NCBI GenBank assembly: GCA_938023085.1
Contig: CALHDP010000043.1
Coordinates: 1 to 48,458 of the forward strand
Length of the DNA stretch: 48,458 nt
From: an uncultured Collinsella sp.
GTDB lineage: Bacteria > Actinomycetota > Coriobacteriia > Coriobacteriales > Coriobacteriaceae
Direction: 5' to 3'
Shown: positions 8,076 through 15,840 of the stretch, piece after piece
Layout: each line of letters starts with the position of its first letter
How positions within the stretch are numbered: position 1 is the first letter of the stretch
Translations under genes and position numbers: made by a program
The notes under the pieces: model-generated
Databases searched by the model: none
What the model was told of the DNA's origin: nothing
What the model saw: the letters and a program-made list of their open reading frames with translations, nothing else

Positions 8076-8600
8076 ATGAAGAAGACCATCGCAATCGGTT
8101 GCGACCATATCGTTACGGACGAGAAGATCTATCTGGCCGACCGCCTGGAGCAGGCTGGCTACAAGGTGCTCGACTGCGGTACCTACAGCCACACCCGTAC
8201 GCACTATCCCATCTACGGTAAGGCCGTGGGCGAGGCTGTTGCCAGCGGCAAGGCCGACTTTGGCGTGGCCCTGTGCGGCACCGGCATTGGCATCACCAAC
8301 GCCGTCAACAAGGTCCCCGGCGCCCGTTGCGCCCTGGTCCGCGACATGACCTCTGCCCTCTATGCCCGTCGTGAGCTCAACGCCAACATCGTGGGCTTTG
8401 GCGGCAAGATCACCGGCGAGTTCCTGATGGCCGACATCATGCTTGCCTTCCTGGAGGAGCCCTACGAGAAGACTCCCGAGCACGATGCCCTGATCGCCAA
8501 GATCGACGCCTGCAACAAGGCCGACGCCGAGGCCCAGGCCGATCCGCACTTCTTCGATGAGTTCCTCGAGAAGTGGGACCGCGGCGAGTATCACGATTAG
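8076..8600 (+). CDS. lacB: Galactose-6-phosphate isomerase subunit LacB
   Basis: This is the catalytic-type partner of LacA in the heteromeric isomerase of the tagatose-6-phosphate pathway. The 174-residue protein has the RpiB-fold signatures AIGCDHIVTDEK, HTRTHYPIYGK and the active-site loop LCGTGIGITNAVNK, where the cysteine is the conserved RpiB/LacB catalytic residue. It ends in FLEKWDRGEYHD, a typical LacB C-terminus. GAAAGGA precedes the ATG. It lies 63 bases after lacA and 86 bases before lacC. Confidence 0.95.
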   Translation: MKKTIAIGCDHIVTDEKIYLADRLEQAGYKVLDCGTYSHTRTHYPIYGKAVGEAVASGKADFGVALCGTGIGITNAVNKVPGARCALVRDMTSALYARRELNANIVGFGGKITGEFLMADIMLAFLEEPYEKTPEHDALIAKIDACNKADAEAQADPHFFDEFLEKWDRGEYHD

Positions 8601-8686
8601 CGGGTATCCGGCGTAATTAACTAGTCCGTTGACGGCTCGCGTTTCTGTGATGGGGCGCGGGCCGGTTTTCTAAACAGGAGTTCAAC

Positions 8687-9622
8687 ATGATTCTGACCGT
8701 TACCATGAACCCGTCGATCGATACGCGCTATCAACTCGACAAGCTGATCATCGACGACGTTAACCGCGTGACGCCCGAAAAGACCGCTGGCGGTAAGGGC
8801 CTCAACGTGAGCCGTGTGCTGCTGCAGCTGGGCGACGATGTGCTCGCGACCGGCCTGCTCGGCGGCCACATGGGTGCCTATATGGCCGAGCTTATGGATG
8901 CCGACGGCGTCAAGAACGACTTTGTGCCCATCGCCGGTGAGACGCGCATTTGCCTGAATATTCTGCACGAGGGTAATCAGACTGAGCTGCTGGAGAGCGG
9001 CCCGCAGATCGCCCCGGCCGAGCTCGAGGCCTTTACGGCCAAGTTTGCCGAGCTTGCTGCGAAGGCGGACGTCGTGACGCTTTCGGGCTCGCTGCCGCGC
9101 GGCGTCGATGCCAGCTACTATGCCGAGCTGGTTAAAATCGCCGAGGAGGCGGGCGCCAAGGTGCTGCTCGACACCTCGGGTGCATCGCTGGAGGCCGCGC
9201 TGGAGTCCGACGCCAAGCCCGAGCTCGTGAAGCCCAACCTGACCGAGATCAACGGCCTGCTGGGCACGTCCTTTACGACCGACGATGTCGATGCCCTGCG
9301 CGAGGCGCTTGCCGCCGACGGCCGTTTTGCCGGTATTCCCTGGGTTGTCGTCTCGATGGGCGCTGCCGGCTCGGTAGGCTTCCATGAGGGTCGTGCGTTC
9401 CGCGCCAAGACGCCCGCGATTGCCGCTGTCAACGCGACGGGTTCCGGCGACTCGACGATCGCCGGCTTTGCACATGCTATTGCTGCCGGCGCCGACGACG
9501 TTACGGTGCTTAAGACCGCCAACACCTGCGGCAAGCTCAACGCGATGGATCCCAAGACCGGCCACCTGGTCATGGACCGTTGGGACGAGATCTACAACAG
9601 TGTTGAGGTAACCGAACTTTAG
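8687..9622 (+). CDS. lacC: Tagatose-6-phosphate kinase (PfkB family, LacC)
   Basis: It phosphorylates tagatose 6-phosphate to tagatose 1,6-bisphosphate with ATP. The 311-residue protein is a PfkB-family sugar-phosphate kinase, with the first signature GGKGLNVSRVL (about 35-45) and the second NATGSGDSTIAGF with catalytic D255. LacC and 1-phosphofructokinase (FruK) are close relatives and hard to tell apart by motif. The position directly after lacA and lacB decides for LacC. ACAGGAG lies 6 bases before the ATG. No lacD follows. The gene ends exactly where the composite hairpin element at 9624 begins, the stop codon being followed at once by its stem. Confidence 0.9.
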   Translation: MILTVTMNPSIDTRYQLDKLIIDDVNRVTPEKTAGGKGLNVSRVLLQLGDDVLATGLLGGHMGAYMAELMDADGVKNDFVPIAGETRICLNILHEGNQTELLESGPQIAPAELEAFTAKFAELAAKADVVTLSGSLPRGVDASYYAELVKIAEEAGAKVLLDTSGASLEAALESDAKPELVKPNLTEINGLLGTSFTTDDVDALREALAADGRFAGIPWVVVSMGAAGSVGFHEGRAFRAKTPAIAAVNATGSGDSTIAGFAHAIAAGADDVTVLKTANTCGKLNAMDPKTGHLVMDRWDEIYNSVEVTEL

Positions 9623-9623
9623 A

Positions 9624-9651
9624 GTTACGGCGTTTTGCCAAACGCCGTAAC
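9624..9651 (+). terminator. Hairpin abutting the lacC stop codon
   Basis: GTTACGGCGTTT pairs perfectly with AAACGCCGTAAC around TGCC, starting two bases after the stop codon. The same hairpin occurs directly after the aroG stop (25783-25810). There is no T-tract after the stem, so it may be an mRNA 3'-end stabiliser rather than a classical terminator. Confidence 0.6.
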
Positions 9652-9664
9652 CGGCCGACGCTGC

Positions 9665-9763
9665 GCGGGCCGCATTTGGACAATCTGACGTTCAACTTCA
9701 AGGGCGCGACCAGAAGGTCAGCGCCCTTTCGTTTCACGTCACCTTGTCTCAAGTGCGGCCCGC
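9665..9763 (+). ncRNA. Candidate structured element, copy 1 (3' region of lacC)
   Basis: An outer 13-base stem (9665-9677 with 9751-9763) encloses two conserved strands, CAATCTGACGTTC (9681-9693) and TTTCACGTCACCTTG (9732-9746). Between them a variable inner stem, AGGGCGC with GCGCCCT (9701-9726), is followed by a T-rich stretch. Copy 2, downstream of aroG at 25674-25766, keeps both internal strands exactly but has different paired sequences in the outer and inner stems. That pattern suggests a conserved RNA or DNA structure. The bases from the hairpin at 9624 to this element (CCGACGCTGC) are also shared. Confidence 0.5.
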
Positions 9764-9815
9764 TCGCTGCCGTTGCCAAGACATCGGCGTTGCCTTGCTT
9801 CGGGAATGCGGCAGA

Positions 9816-9857
9816 TGGGGACGTTTCTTTTCTGCCGGCAGTTTGGGACACTCCTTA
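9816..9857 (+). repeat. Direct repeat bracketing the ATPase gene, left copy
   Basis: A 42-base sequence containing CTGCCGGCAGTTTGGGACAC is repeated in the same orientation at 11359-11400 (36 of 42 identical). The two copies enclose the ATPase gene and its upstream tandem repeats. Confidence 0.65.
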
Positions 9858-9879
9858 CGGGGCACCCCCTCCACAGCGC

Positions 9880-11181
9880 CTACGCCAGCTTGTCGATTTG
9901 CCCAATCTCCCAGAGCGGAATGTTGACGAGCGTGCCCTCGTCTCTATATGTCGCTAACGATGTTCTCACGCAGCGCTCGAGCTTGAACTTTTCGCAGGCA
10001 ATCCTCAGGCTCTTTGCTTTGAGGTTCTCTGCCGCCTTGACCTCGAGCGGAAGCACGGTCCCCGCATGGTCGATGGCAAAGTCAGTCTCTGCATTGCCGG
10101 AGGAGGATGACCAATACGCGGGAGTTTTGCCTTGGAGCAAAAGCTCCTGTGCGACGTATTGCTCGGTCAGCGAGCCTTTGAACTCCGTAAAAACAGCGGG
10201 CCCGTTCAGAACAATGGCTGGCGAGAGGCCGGAGAGTGCTCCGAGGATGCCGGTGTCGATGCAGAACAGCTTGAAGCCCGAGAGATCCTCGTAGCTTGTG
10301 AGCGGTGCTCTTAGGGCGGAAACACGTGGTACCTTATGAACGATTCCATAGTCCATGAGCCACTGGAGGCTTTCCTCAAAATCGCGTGCGCGCGCCCCGG
10401 GACGAAGCGCGCCGTAGACGAACTTCTTGTTTTCCTTTGCGAGCTGGCCGGGAAGGGATTTCCAAACCAGCCTCATGCGCTCGACGATGCGGGCTGGTGC
10501 ATGCTTACCAAAATCGGATTCATAAGCTTCGATGATTTGCTGCTGAAGCCTGCGGGCCTCGATGAAATCGTGGGAGGCGGCGAAAGCGGAGACAACTTCT
10601 GGCATGCCACCGACGACGAGGTATTCCTTGAGCAGGCGCTCGAGCTTTTCGGAAACGTTTGCCAGCAGGTCCATGTTTGCGGCAAGGATGGCATCTGCGA
10701 GCGGATCGCCATCGACGGCACGAACGAACTCGACAAACCCCATGGGGCGCATGGTAAGCTGGTCGATCTTGCCGACGGGGAACGACTCGTTTTCGCGTCG
10801 GAGCGCGAGCCCCATATAGGAGCCGGCTGCCACGATATGGTATTCCGGCGCCAGCTCGTTGAAGTATTTGAGCGAGGTGATGCCACGCGGTGCCTCTTGG
10901 ATTTCGTCGAAGATGATGAGCGTGTCTGTCGGCGTTATGGTCTGGCCGTGCAGGAGCTCTATCTGGGAGATGATGCGTTTGGGGTCAAGGCTTCCGTCGA
11001 ACAGCGAACGTGCGCCCGGTTCGAGCATAAAGTCAAAACGGATGACGTTTTGATACTGCTGGCCTGCGAATTCGTTGAGAAGCCAGGTTTTTCCCGTCTG
11101 GCGGGCCCCCTTAAGCAGGAGGGGCTTGCGATTTGCCCTAGATTTCCAAGCGATGAGTTCGTCCATTAGCTGTCGCTGCAT
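9880..11181 (-). CDS. ATPase with AAA_14 and DUF4143 domains
   Basis: A 433-residue P-loop ATPase of the widespread AAA_14-DUF4143 type. The Walker A motif is GARQTGKT (about residues 25-32) and the Walker B motif is TLIIFDEIQEAP (about 87-98). The N-terminal ATPase half is followed by the DUF4143 region, recognisable from EYLVVGGMPEVV and the C-terminal nuclease-like DFAIDHAGTVLPLEVKAAE, which resembles the D...ExK pattern of PD-(D/E)XK folds. Function in this family is not established; a DNA-linked or stress-linked ATPase is a guess. The gene interrupts the lac-gal block on the opposite strand to lacABC. It has 33-base tandem repeats just upstream and is bracketed by 42-base direct repeats, suggesting it arrived as a cassette. 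Confidence 0.85.
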   Translation of the reverse strand: MQRQLMDELIAWKSRANRKPLLLKGARQTGKTWLLNEFAGQQYQNVIRFDFMLEPGARSLFDGSLDPKRIISQIELLHGQTITPTDTLIIFDEIQEAPRGITSLKYFNELAPEYHIVAAGSYMGLALRRENESFPVGKIDQLTMRPMGFVEFVRAVDGDPLADAILAANMDLLANVSEKLERLLKEYLVVGGMPEVVSAFAASHDFIEARRLQQQIIEAYESDFGKHAPARIVERMRLVWKSLPGQLAKENKKFVYGALRPGARARDFEESLQWLMDYGIVHKVPRVSALRAPLTSYEDLSGFKLFCIDTGILGALSGLSPAIVLNGPAVFTEFKGSLTEQYVAQELLLQGKTPAYWSSSSGNAETDFAIDHAGTVLPLEVKAAENLKAKSLRIACEKFKLERCVRTSLATYRDEGTLVNIPLWEIGQIDKLA

Positions 11182-11227
11182 ACTGCCCCCTAACGATCAT
11201 GGTTAGTATAAGACCGTCTTGGTCTTT

Positions 11228-11346
11228 CCATCGAAAAATGTGGGAGTAAACCACGTTTTTCCATCGAATAATGTGGGAGGCAACCACGTTTTTCCATCGA
11301 ATAATGTGGGAGGCAACCACGTTTTTCCATCGAATAATGTGGGGTT
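11228..11346. repeat. 33-base tandem repeat, 3.6 copies, upstream of the ATPase gene
   Basis: Units start at 11228, 11261, 11294 and 11327 (the last is partial). The unit contains CCATCGAATAATGTGGG and ends in CCACGTTTTT. Within each unit GTGG and CCAC can pair. The two middle units are identical; the outer ones diverge. The array lies 47 bases upstream of the ATPase start, so it could be a binding array for that locus. Because the unit is a multiple of three, it is open in several frames, but the short reading frames look like chance. Confidence 0.85.
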
Positions 11347-11358
11347 TAAGTCGGCACC

Positions 11359-11400
11359 TGGGGGCGTTCCTTCTCTGCCGGCAGTTTGAAACACTCCTTG
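11359..11400 (+). repeat. Direct repeat bracketing the ATPase gene, right copy
   Basis: This is the right-hand copy of the 42-base repeat at 9816-9857, in the same orientation, with CTGCCGGCAGTTTGAAACAC at its centre. Confidence 0.65.
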
Positions 11401-11431
11401 TTTTGGTGCAAATTAGCTACCCTTGCATCAG

Positions 11432-11470
11432 AAAACGGCGCCCGTCGGCGATGTTGCCGGCGGGCGCCGT
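11432..11470 (-). terminator. Rho-independent terminator of galKT
   Basis: ACGGCGCCCGTCGGC pairs with GCCGGCGGGCGCCGT (one wobble). On the minus strand it is followed by TTTTCTGA. It lies about 48 bases past the galT stop. Confidence 0.75.
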
Positions 11471-11517
11471 TGTCGTGTAGGCGCTATTTGTTAAGTGCGT
11501 GCGTTCGAGCTCGCGTG

Positions 11518-13146
11518 CTACAGCGAGTCGATGAAGCGCTGTTGGGCGGCGCGGCCGGCCTCGTCCCATTTAAAGACGCCGGCGTTGTCGAGCACGTGGC
11601 CAAACACCACGCCGACCTCCTCGTGCAGGATGTCGATGGCGTTATCGGCCGTAAGCTCATTGGCACGACGGGTGTAGACGTCCAGGGCCCACGCGGTGTG
11701 GCTGCGGCAAAGGTCGTCGCCCTCGAGTGCGGCGGCAAGATCGTAGCTTGCGTCAGCCTTGGCTGCCAGCAGGTGCTCGCGAACGGCACCAAGCTCGGGA
11801 ACCAAACGCGGCGGTAAAATGGCCAGGCCCATGACCTCGATCAGGCCAATGTTCTCCTTCTTAATGTGGTGGTATTCGGCATGCGGGTGGAAAACGCCCA
11901 GCGGATGCTCGTCGGTCGTGATGTTGCAGCGAAGCGCCAGGTAGGCCTCGTAGATCTCGCCGCCGGCGTTGCCGCGGGAGTCGACGCGGCGAATGACGGG
12001 CGTCACGGTGTTGTGGGCCACACCGTCAGCCGTGTGTGCGATGATGCCCACAGACTCATCGGTCCACTCGCGCCAGGCGAGGATAATCTTCTCGGCAGCG
12101 TCGAGCAGCTGAGCGCGGTCATGCGAGCGCAGGCGCAGCACCGAGAGCGGCCACTGCAGCACGGTACCGCTAACCTGATCAAATCCGGGCACGCTAAACT
12201 GCGAGACATCGGCGGCGTGCATCATGGGGAACTCATGCGCACCGCCCTGGAAGTGGTCGTGCGAAAGAATCGAGCCGCCCACGATGGGCAGGTCGGCGTT
12301 GGAGCCAATAAAGTAGTGCGGGAACAGGTCGACAAAGTCGAGCAGACAGGTCAGACCCTTGCGGTCCACGTGCATCGGGCGATGCTCGGAGCTCATGGCA
12401 ATGCAGTGCTCGTTAAAATACGCATACGGGCTGTACTGGAAACCCCAGCGCTCGCCGTCGAGCTGGATGGGGATAACGCGCAGATTCTGGCGGGCGGGGT
12501 GAGCGCCGCCGTCGGCTGCGGCGGAGCGTCCGGGATACCCCTCGTTTTCGATGCAGAGCTGACAGGCGGGATACTTCTCGCCCGTGTTCTTTGCGGCGCC
12601 GGCCGCGGCAATATCGCGCGGGTCCTTTTCGGGCTTTGACAGGTTGATGGTGATCTCCAGGTCACCCCAGTTGGTGGAAGTGCTCCATTTGATGTTGCGC
12701 GCGATGGCGGCGCGACGCACGTAACCGGCGTCACAGCACAGGCCGTAGAACCAGTCGGTCGCGGCGCGGGGCTCGTTGACGCCCACGCGCCCATTGAACT
12801 CCTCGTTTACAACCGAAGGCCTCGGCATGAGTACGCCCATGATGCGCATAGCGATGCGGTCGCGGCCCGACGCCGTGTCCTCGGCAGCGCCGTTGGCAAC
12901 GGCGGCCTCGGAAAGAACGGCGAGCGTGCCCTCCAGGTCAAAGTCAGGCAGGGTATCGGGGTGCAAGAGCGAGAGTTTCTCAACTTGGAGTGCCCAAGTC
13001 ATGTCGAGTGCGGGGCCCGTGGCGCCGATGCACTCCAAAATGGTGTTGTATGCCCAGATGCGATCGTCCTGGCCGATCATCGATCGGTGGATAGCGTACT
13101 CGATCAGGTTCTGCGCGGCCTCGCGCACGTCAGTCATTACAGCCAT
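11518..13146 (-). CDS. galT: UDP-glucose--hexose-1-phosphate uridylyltransferase (GalT type 2)
   Basis: It exchanges galactose 1-phosphate for glucose 1-phosphate on UDP-glucose in the Leloir pathway. At 542 residues it belongs to the long GalT class seen in Firmicutes and gut Actinobacteria, not the 350-residue E. coli type. The central HDHFQGGAHEFPM segment carries the conserved histidines of that class, and SILSH just before it is also typical. The start overlaps galK: galK ends in TAA, and an ATG at 13137 shares its last A, while an alternative in-frame ATG lies at 13146. Either gives translational coupling with galK. A terminator follows at 11432. No galE is present in the window. Confidence 0.92.
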   Translation of the reverse strand: MAVMTDVREAAQNLIEYAIHRSMIGQDDRIWAYNTILECIGATGPALDMTWALQVEKLSLLHPDTLPDFDLEGTLAVLSEAAVANGAAEDTASGRDRIAMRIMGVLMPRPSVVNEEFNGRVGVNEPRAATDWFYGLCCDAGYVRRAAIARNIKWSTSTNWGDLEITINLSKPEKDPRDIAAAGAAKNTGEKYPACQLCIENEGYPGRSAAADGGAHPARQNLRVIPIQLDGERWGFQYSPYAYFNEHCIAMSSEHRPMHVDRKGLTCLLDFVDLFPHYFIGSNADLPIVGGSILSHDHFQGGAHEFPMMHAADVSQFSVPGFDQVSGTVLQWPLSVLRLRSHDRAQLLDAAEKIILAWREWTDESVGIIAHTADGVAHNTVTPVIRRVDSRGNAGGEIYEAYLALRCNITTDEHPLGVFHPHAEYHHIKKENIGLIEVMGLAILPPRLVPELGAVREHLLAAKADASYDLAAALEGDDLCRSHTAWALDVYTRRANELTADNAIDILHEEVGVVFGHVLDNAGVFKWDEAGRAAQQRFIDSL

Positions 13147-14342
13147 GCCGCGTAAGCCCCCTTGTCAGAGATGGCGTAGTGACGGGCAGAGCCTTCGCCC
13201 AGCCAGCCGTTCATCTTGGCGATGAAGGTGTCGACCAGGTCGAGCGGCACGAAGGCCTGGATGGTGCCACCAAAGCCGCCACCGTGGATACGAACGGCGC
13301 CGCGGCCGTCGAGCACGTGCTCGGCCAGCGCCAGGGCATACATGGAAGGCTGCTCGGAGCCCAGCTTGGCAACGACATTCTGCAGGTACATGGCAGAGCT
13401 GGCGCCGGACTCGCGCGTCAGGACCAGGAACTGGTCGATGTCGCCGGCGTTCAGGGCTGCCCAGCGCTTGTCGACCAGGCCGTTTTCGTACCAGTAGTGA
13501 ACGGCGCGCAGGCAGGCACGGTCGCCCAGCTTGGCGCGCAGCTCGGGGAGCTTGGCGTCAAAGTCCGCCACGTTTACCTCGCACAGGCGTGCCTTGCCAA
13601 ACTCGGCGGCGACGTCCTGCATCTCGCGCGGAACGGCGGCGTAGTCATCGGTGGCGGCCACGTGGTCGGCACCGACCTTAACGAGCACGAGCGCATAACC
13701 GTGATCCTCAAAGTTGAGCTCGAGCTTCTGGGTTTTAGGCTGAGCCTGATCCTCAAAGTCCATGTAGGCGAGGCCGCCCAAGCAAACGGCGGCCTGGTCC
13801 ATCAGACCGCAGGGCTTGCCGTAATAGTTGTTCTCGGTGCGCTGGCTCATCTGGGCGAGCGCGACGGGCTCGATGGCGGGTGCGTCCCAGAGCGTCTCCA
13901 TGGCGCGACCGTATGCCGCCTCGACAGCAGCGGAGCTCGAAAGACCGCCGCCCGAGGGGACGGAGCAGGTGAAGGCAAAGTCGAAGCCCTGGGGCTCAAC
14001 GCCCAGAGAGGCGATTTCGTGGGCCATGCCGCGGACGAGGCTTGCGGACGTGCCCTTCTCGGACTCCTGAACGTCTAGCGTATCGAGCGTGATCTCAAAG
14101 GTGGGGTAGCCCTCATCGGCAACGCGGACCTTGTTGGTGTCGGTCGCTACGGCGATGCCGTCGACGGCGACATCGAGCGAGCCGGCGATAACGTGGCCGC
14201 CCTCGTGATCGGTGTGGTTGCCACTGATTTCGGAACGGCCGGGCGCGTGCACGTAGAGCACCTGGCGGTCGCCGATGGGGCCAAGCTCCTCCTCAAATAG
14301 CTTGGTGAGCGTGGCGAGTGTCTTTTCGTCGGGAGTGGTCAT
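13137..14342 (-). CDS. galK: Galactokinase
   Basis: It phosphorylates D-galactose to galactose 1-phosphate with ATP, the first Leloir step. The protein is 401 residues from the ATG at 14342, which has GGAAAGGA seven bases upstream. A longer in-frame start at 14429 would run through the operator region and is rejected. GHMP-kinase features are present: the galactokinase signature HAPGRSEISGNHTDHEGG, where most galactokinases have GRVNLIGEHTDY, and the ATP loop CSVPSGGGLSSSAAVE. The change in the first signature is notable, but the catalytic-region residues are kept. It is the promoter-proximal gene of galK-galT. The transcript starts in a region with two inverted 18-base operator-like sites. 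Confidence 0.93.
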   Translation of the reverse strand: MTTPDEKTLATLTKLFEEELGPIGDRQVLYVHAPGRSEISGNHTDHEGGHVIAGSLDVAVDGIAVATDTNKVRVADEGYPTFEITLDTLDVQESEKGTSASLVRGMAHEIASLGVEPQGFDFAFTCSVPSGGGLSSSAAVEAAYGRAMETLWDAPAIEPVALAQMSQRTENNYYGKPCGLMDQAAVCLGGLAYMDFEDQAQPKTQKLELNFEDHGYALVLVKVGADHVAATDDYAAVPREMQDVAAEFGKARLCEVNVADFDAKLPELRAKLGDRACLRAVHYWYENGLVDKRWAALNAGDIDQFLVLTRESGASSAMYLQNVVAKLGSEQPSMYALALAEHVLDGRGAVRIHGGGFGGTIQAFVPLDLVDTFIAKMNGWLGEGSARHYAISDKGAYAAWL

Positions 14343-14382
14343 GGGAGTCCTTTCCTTGGCGCGCACGGGTGAGTTTTGCGTC

Positions 14383-14400
14383 GTTATGAGTACGTTAACA
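14383..14400. promoter_or_regulatory. Gal operator-like site 1
   Basis: GTTATGAGTACGTTAACA lies 41 bases upstream of the galK ATG. It is the exact reverse complement of the site at 14451-14468. Confidence 0.7.
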
Positions 14401-14450
14401 ACTTGAAGCGGCATGAACCAGGTGTTCACGATATCGCACGTTACGGGCTA

Positions 14451-14468
14451 TGTTAACGTACTCATAAC
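14451..14468. promoter_or_regulatory. Gal operator-like site 2
   Basis: TGTTAACGTACTCATAAC is the perfect inverted copy of the site at 14383-14400, with 50 bases between them. Confidence 0.7.
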
Positions 14469-14573
14469 ACAACGCTTGTCACTTTTTGAGAATCTGGTAA
14501 TCGGTCGATATTTGGCCGTGAACGGTAGTGCCGTATGGACTTATAAAGCAGAAGAGATGCAGATAGAAAAGTA

Positions 14574-14586
14574 GAGTACGTTAACA
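14574..14586. promoter_or_regulatory. Gal operator-like site 3
   Basis: GAGTACGTTAACA repeats the 13-base core of site 1 and lies 94 bases before the start of the regulator gene at 14680. It suggests that the regulator also controls itself. Confidence 0.6.
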
Positions 14587-14679
14587 TGCGTCCGATGATA
14601 GCGGGCCTCGGCGCGGGGTGTATTTCTGCCCGGGCCGGCATTCACGCTATTCAGATCTCGCAAGGGTGAAGGTGATTCT

Positions 14680-15711
14680 GTGGCAAGGCGCCCGTCCAAC
14701 GATACCAGTTCGCGTCCGGTCTCCATGGCCGACGTCGCCCGCGCTGCCGGCGTTTCGCAGCAGACGGTTTCGCGCGTCGCCAACGGCTTGCCCAACGTTA
14801 ACGAGCAGACGCGACAGCGCGTGCAGGCCGCCATGCAAGAGCTCGGCTTTCGTCCGAGTTATGCTGGTCGCTCGCTGCGCGACGGCCGTTACCATTCGGT
14901 CGGCCTGTGCGTCAACGATGTCACCAAGTTTGGCAACCTCTCAATGATCGACGGCATCGCCAGCGCTGCTCGCGAGCATAATTGCGCTATCACGCTGGTC
15001 GAGATGTCCAAGACCGAGGAGTTTTCGCTTGCCGAGGCCACGCGTCGTATGGCCGCATTGCCGGTGGACGGCATCATCATCGGCATGAGCCGCATGGCGC
15101 CCGATTTTGAGACGTTTGATCCACTGCCGGGCATTGGCACGGTTATCGTCACCATGTACGCGCACCCGCGGGTGACCACGGTCGACTCCGATCATTACGG
15201 CTGCTCGCTCTTGCTTATGGATCACCTGTTTGAGCTGGGGCACGAGCAGATTCGCTATATTGGCGGCCCGTCGTTCTCGGTCGACGAACAATTTCGTCGC
15301 GCCGGTTGGCAGGATGCACTCGAGCGTAAACACATCGAGCCGGCAGAGCCGCTCGAGGGCGACTGGTCTGCCAACAGCGGCTACGAGGCCGGCAGGCACC
15401 TGGCCGAGCACGATCACACCATGACGGCGATTTACGCGGCAAACGACCAGATGGCAAACGGCGCAATTGCGGCGCTACGCGATGGCGGCCTGCGTGTGCC
15501 CGAGGACGTGAGCGTGGTGGGCGTCGACGATTCGCTCGATGATTTTGTGGCACACAACGAGCTCACGACCGTGCGATTCGATTTACATCAGCGCGGACGC
15601 GAGGTGTTTGAGCATGCGGTTCCCGAGGCGGGTACGGCGGGCAAAACCGTTGCCATCCGTATTCCCGGCCAGCTCATTATTCGACATAGCACGGCGATAC
15701 CACACTCATAG
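14680..15711 (+). CDS. LacI-family repressor, probable galactose regulator
   Basis: A complete 343-residue LacI/GalR-type regulator beginning with GTG (AAGGTG lies a few bases upstream). The helix-turn-helix is ADVARAAGVSQQTVSRVANGLP (about residues 14-35), then the hinge SYAGRSLRDGR. The effector domain ends with EGDWSANSGYEAG, AANDQMANG and VSVVGVDDSLDD. It is divergent from galK-galT over a 337-base gap with three copies of a GAGTACGTTAACA-type site, so repression of galKT and autoregulation are inferred. It is closely related to the lac-linked regulator at 4420 and to the fragment at the left edge. The three look like a local paralogous family with diverged operators. Confidence 0.88.
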   Translation: MARRPSNDTSSRPVSMADVARAAGVSQQTVSRVANGLPNVNEQTRQRVQAAMQELGFRPSYAGRSLRDGRYHSVGLCVNDVTKFGNLSMIDGIASAAREHNCAITLVEMSKTEEFSLAEATRRMAALPVDGIIIGMSRMAPDFETFDPLPGIGTVIVTMYAHPRVTTVDSDHYGCSLLLMDHLFELGHEQIRYIGGPSFSVDEQFRRAGWQDALERKHIEPAEPLEGDWSANSGYEAGRHLAEHDHTMTAIYAANDQMANGAIAALRDGGLRVPEDVSVVGVDDSLDDFVAHNELTTVRFDLHQRGREVFEHAVPEAGTAGKTVAIRIPGQLIIRHSTAIPHS

Positions 15712-15840
15712 TTTGCGCAGGTAAACGGCGATTTATCGTATTTCAATAACAATCGGTATGGATGCTGGCAGATAACAGTTGGGATACTGCCGAGTGTTAT
15801 GATAGACGGGTTCTTTTGTCTATCTAGGAGGCTTTGCCTG

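Noticed and set aside
11228..11346. Possible CRISPR array
   Set aside because: The units are contiguous, with no unique spacers, and no cas genes are present.
11203..11394. Short open frames with an 11-residue repeat over the tandem array
   Set aside because: The array unit is 33 bases, so all frames without stops show repeated peptides. Nothing suggests translation.
14343..14429. Longer galactokinase N-terminus
   Set aside because: It would place operator-like sites in the coding sequence, and the ATG at 14342 has a strong ribosome site.
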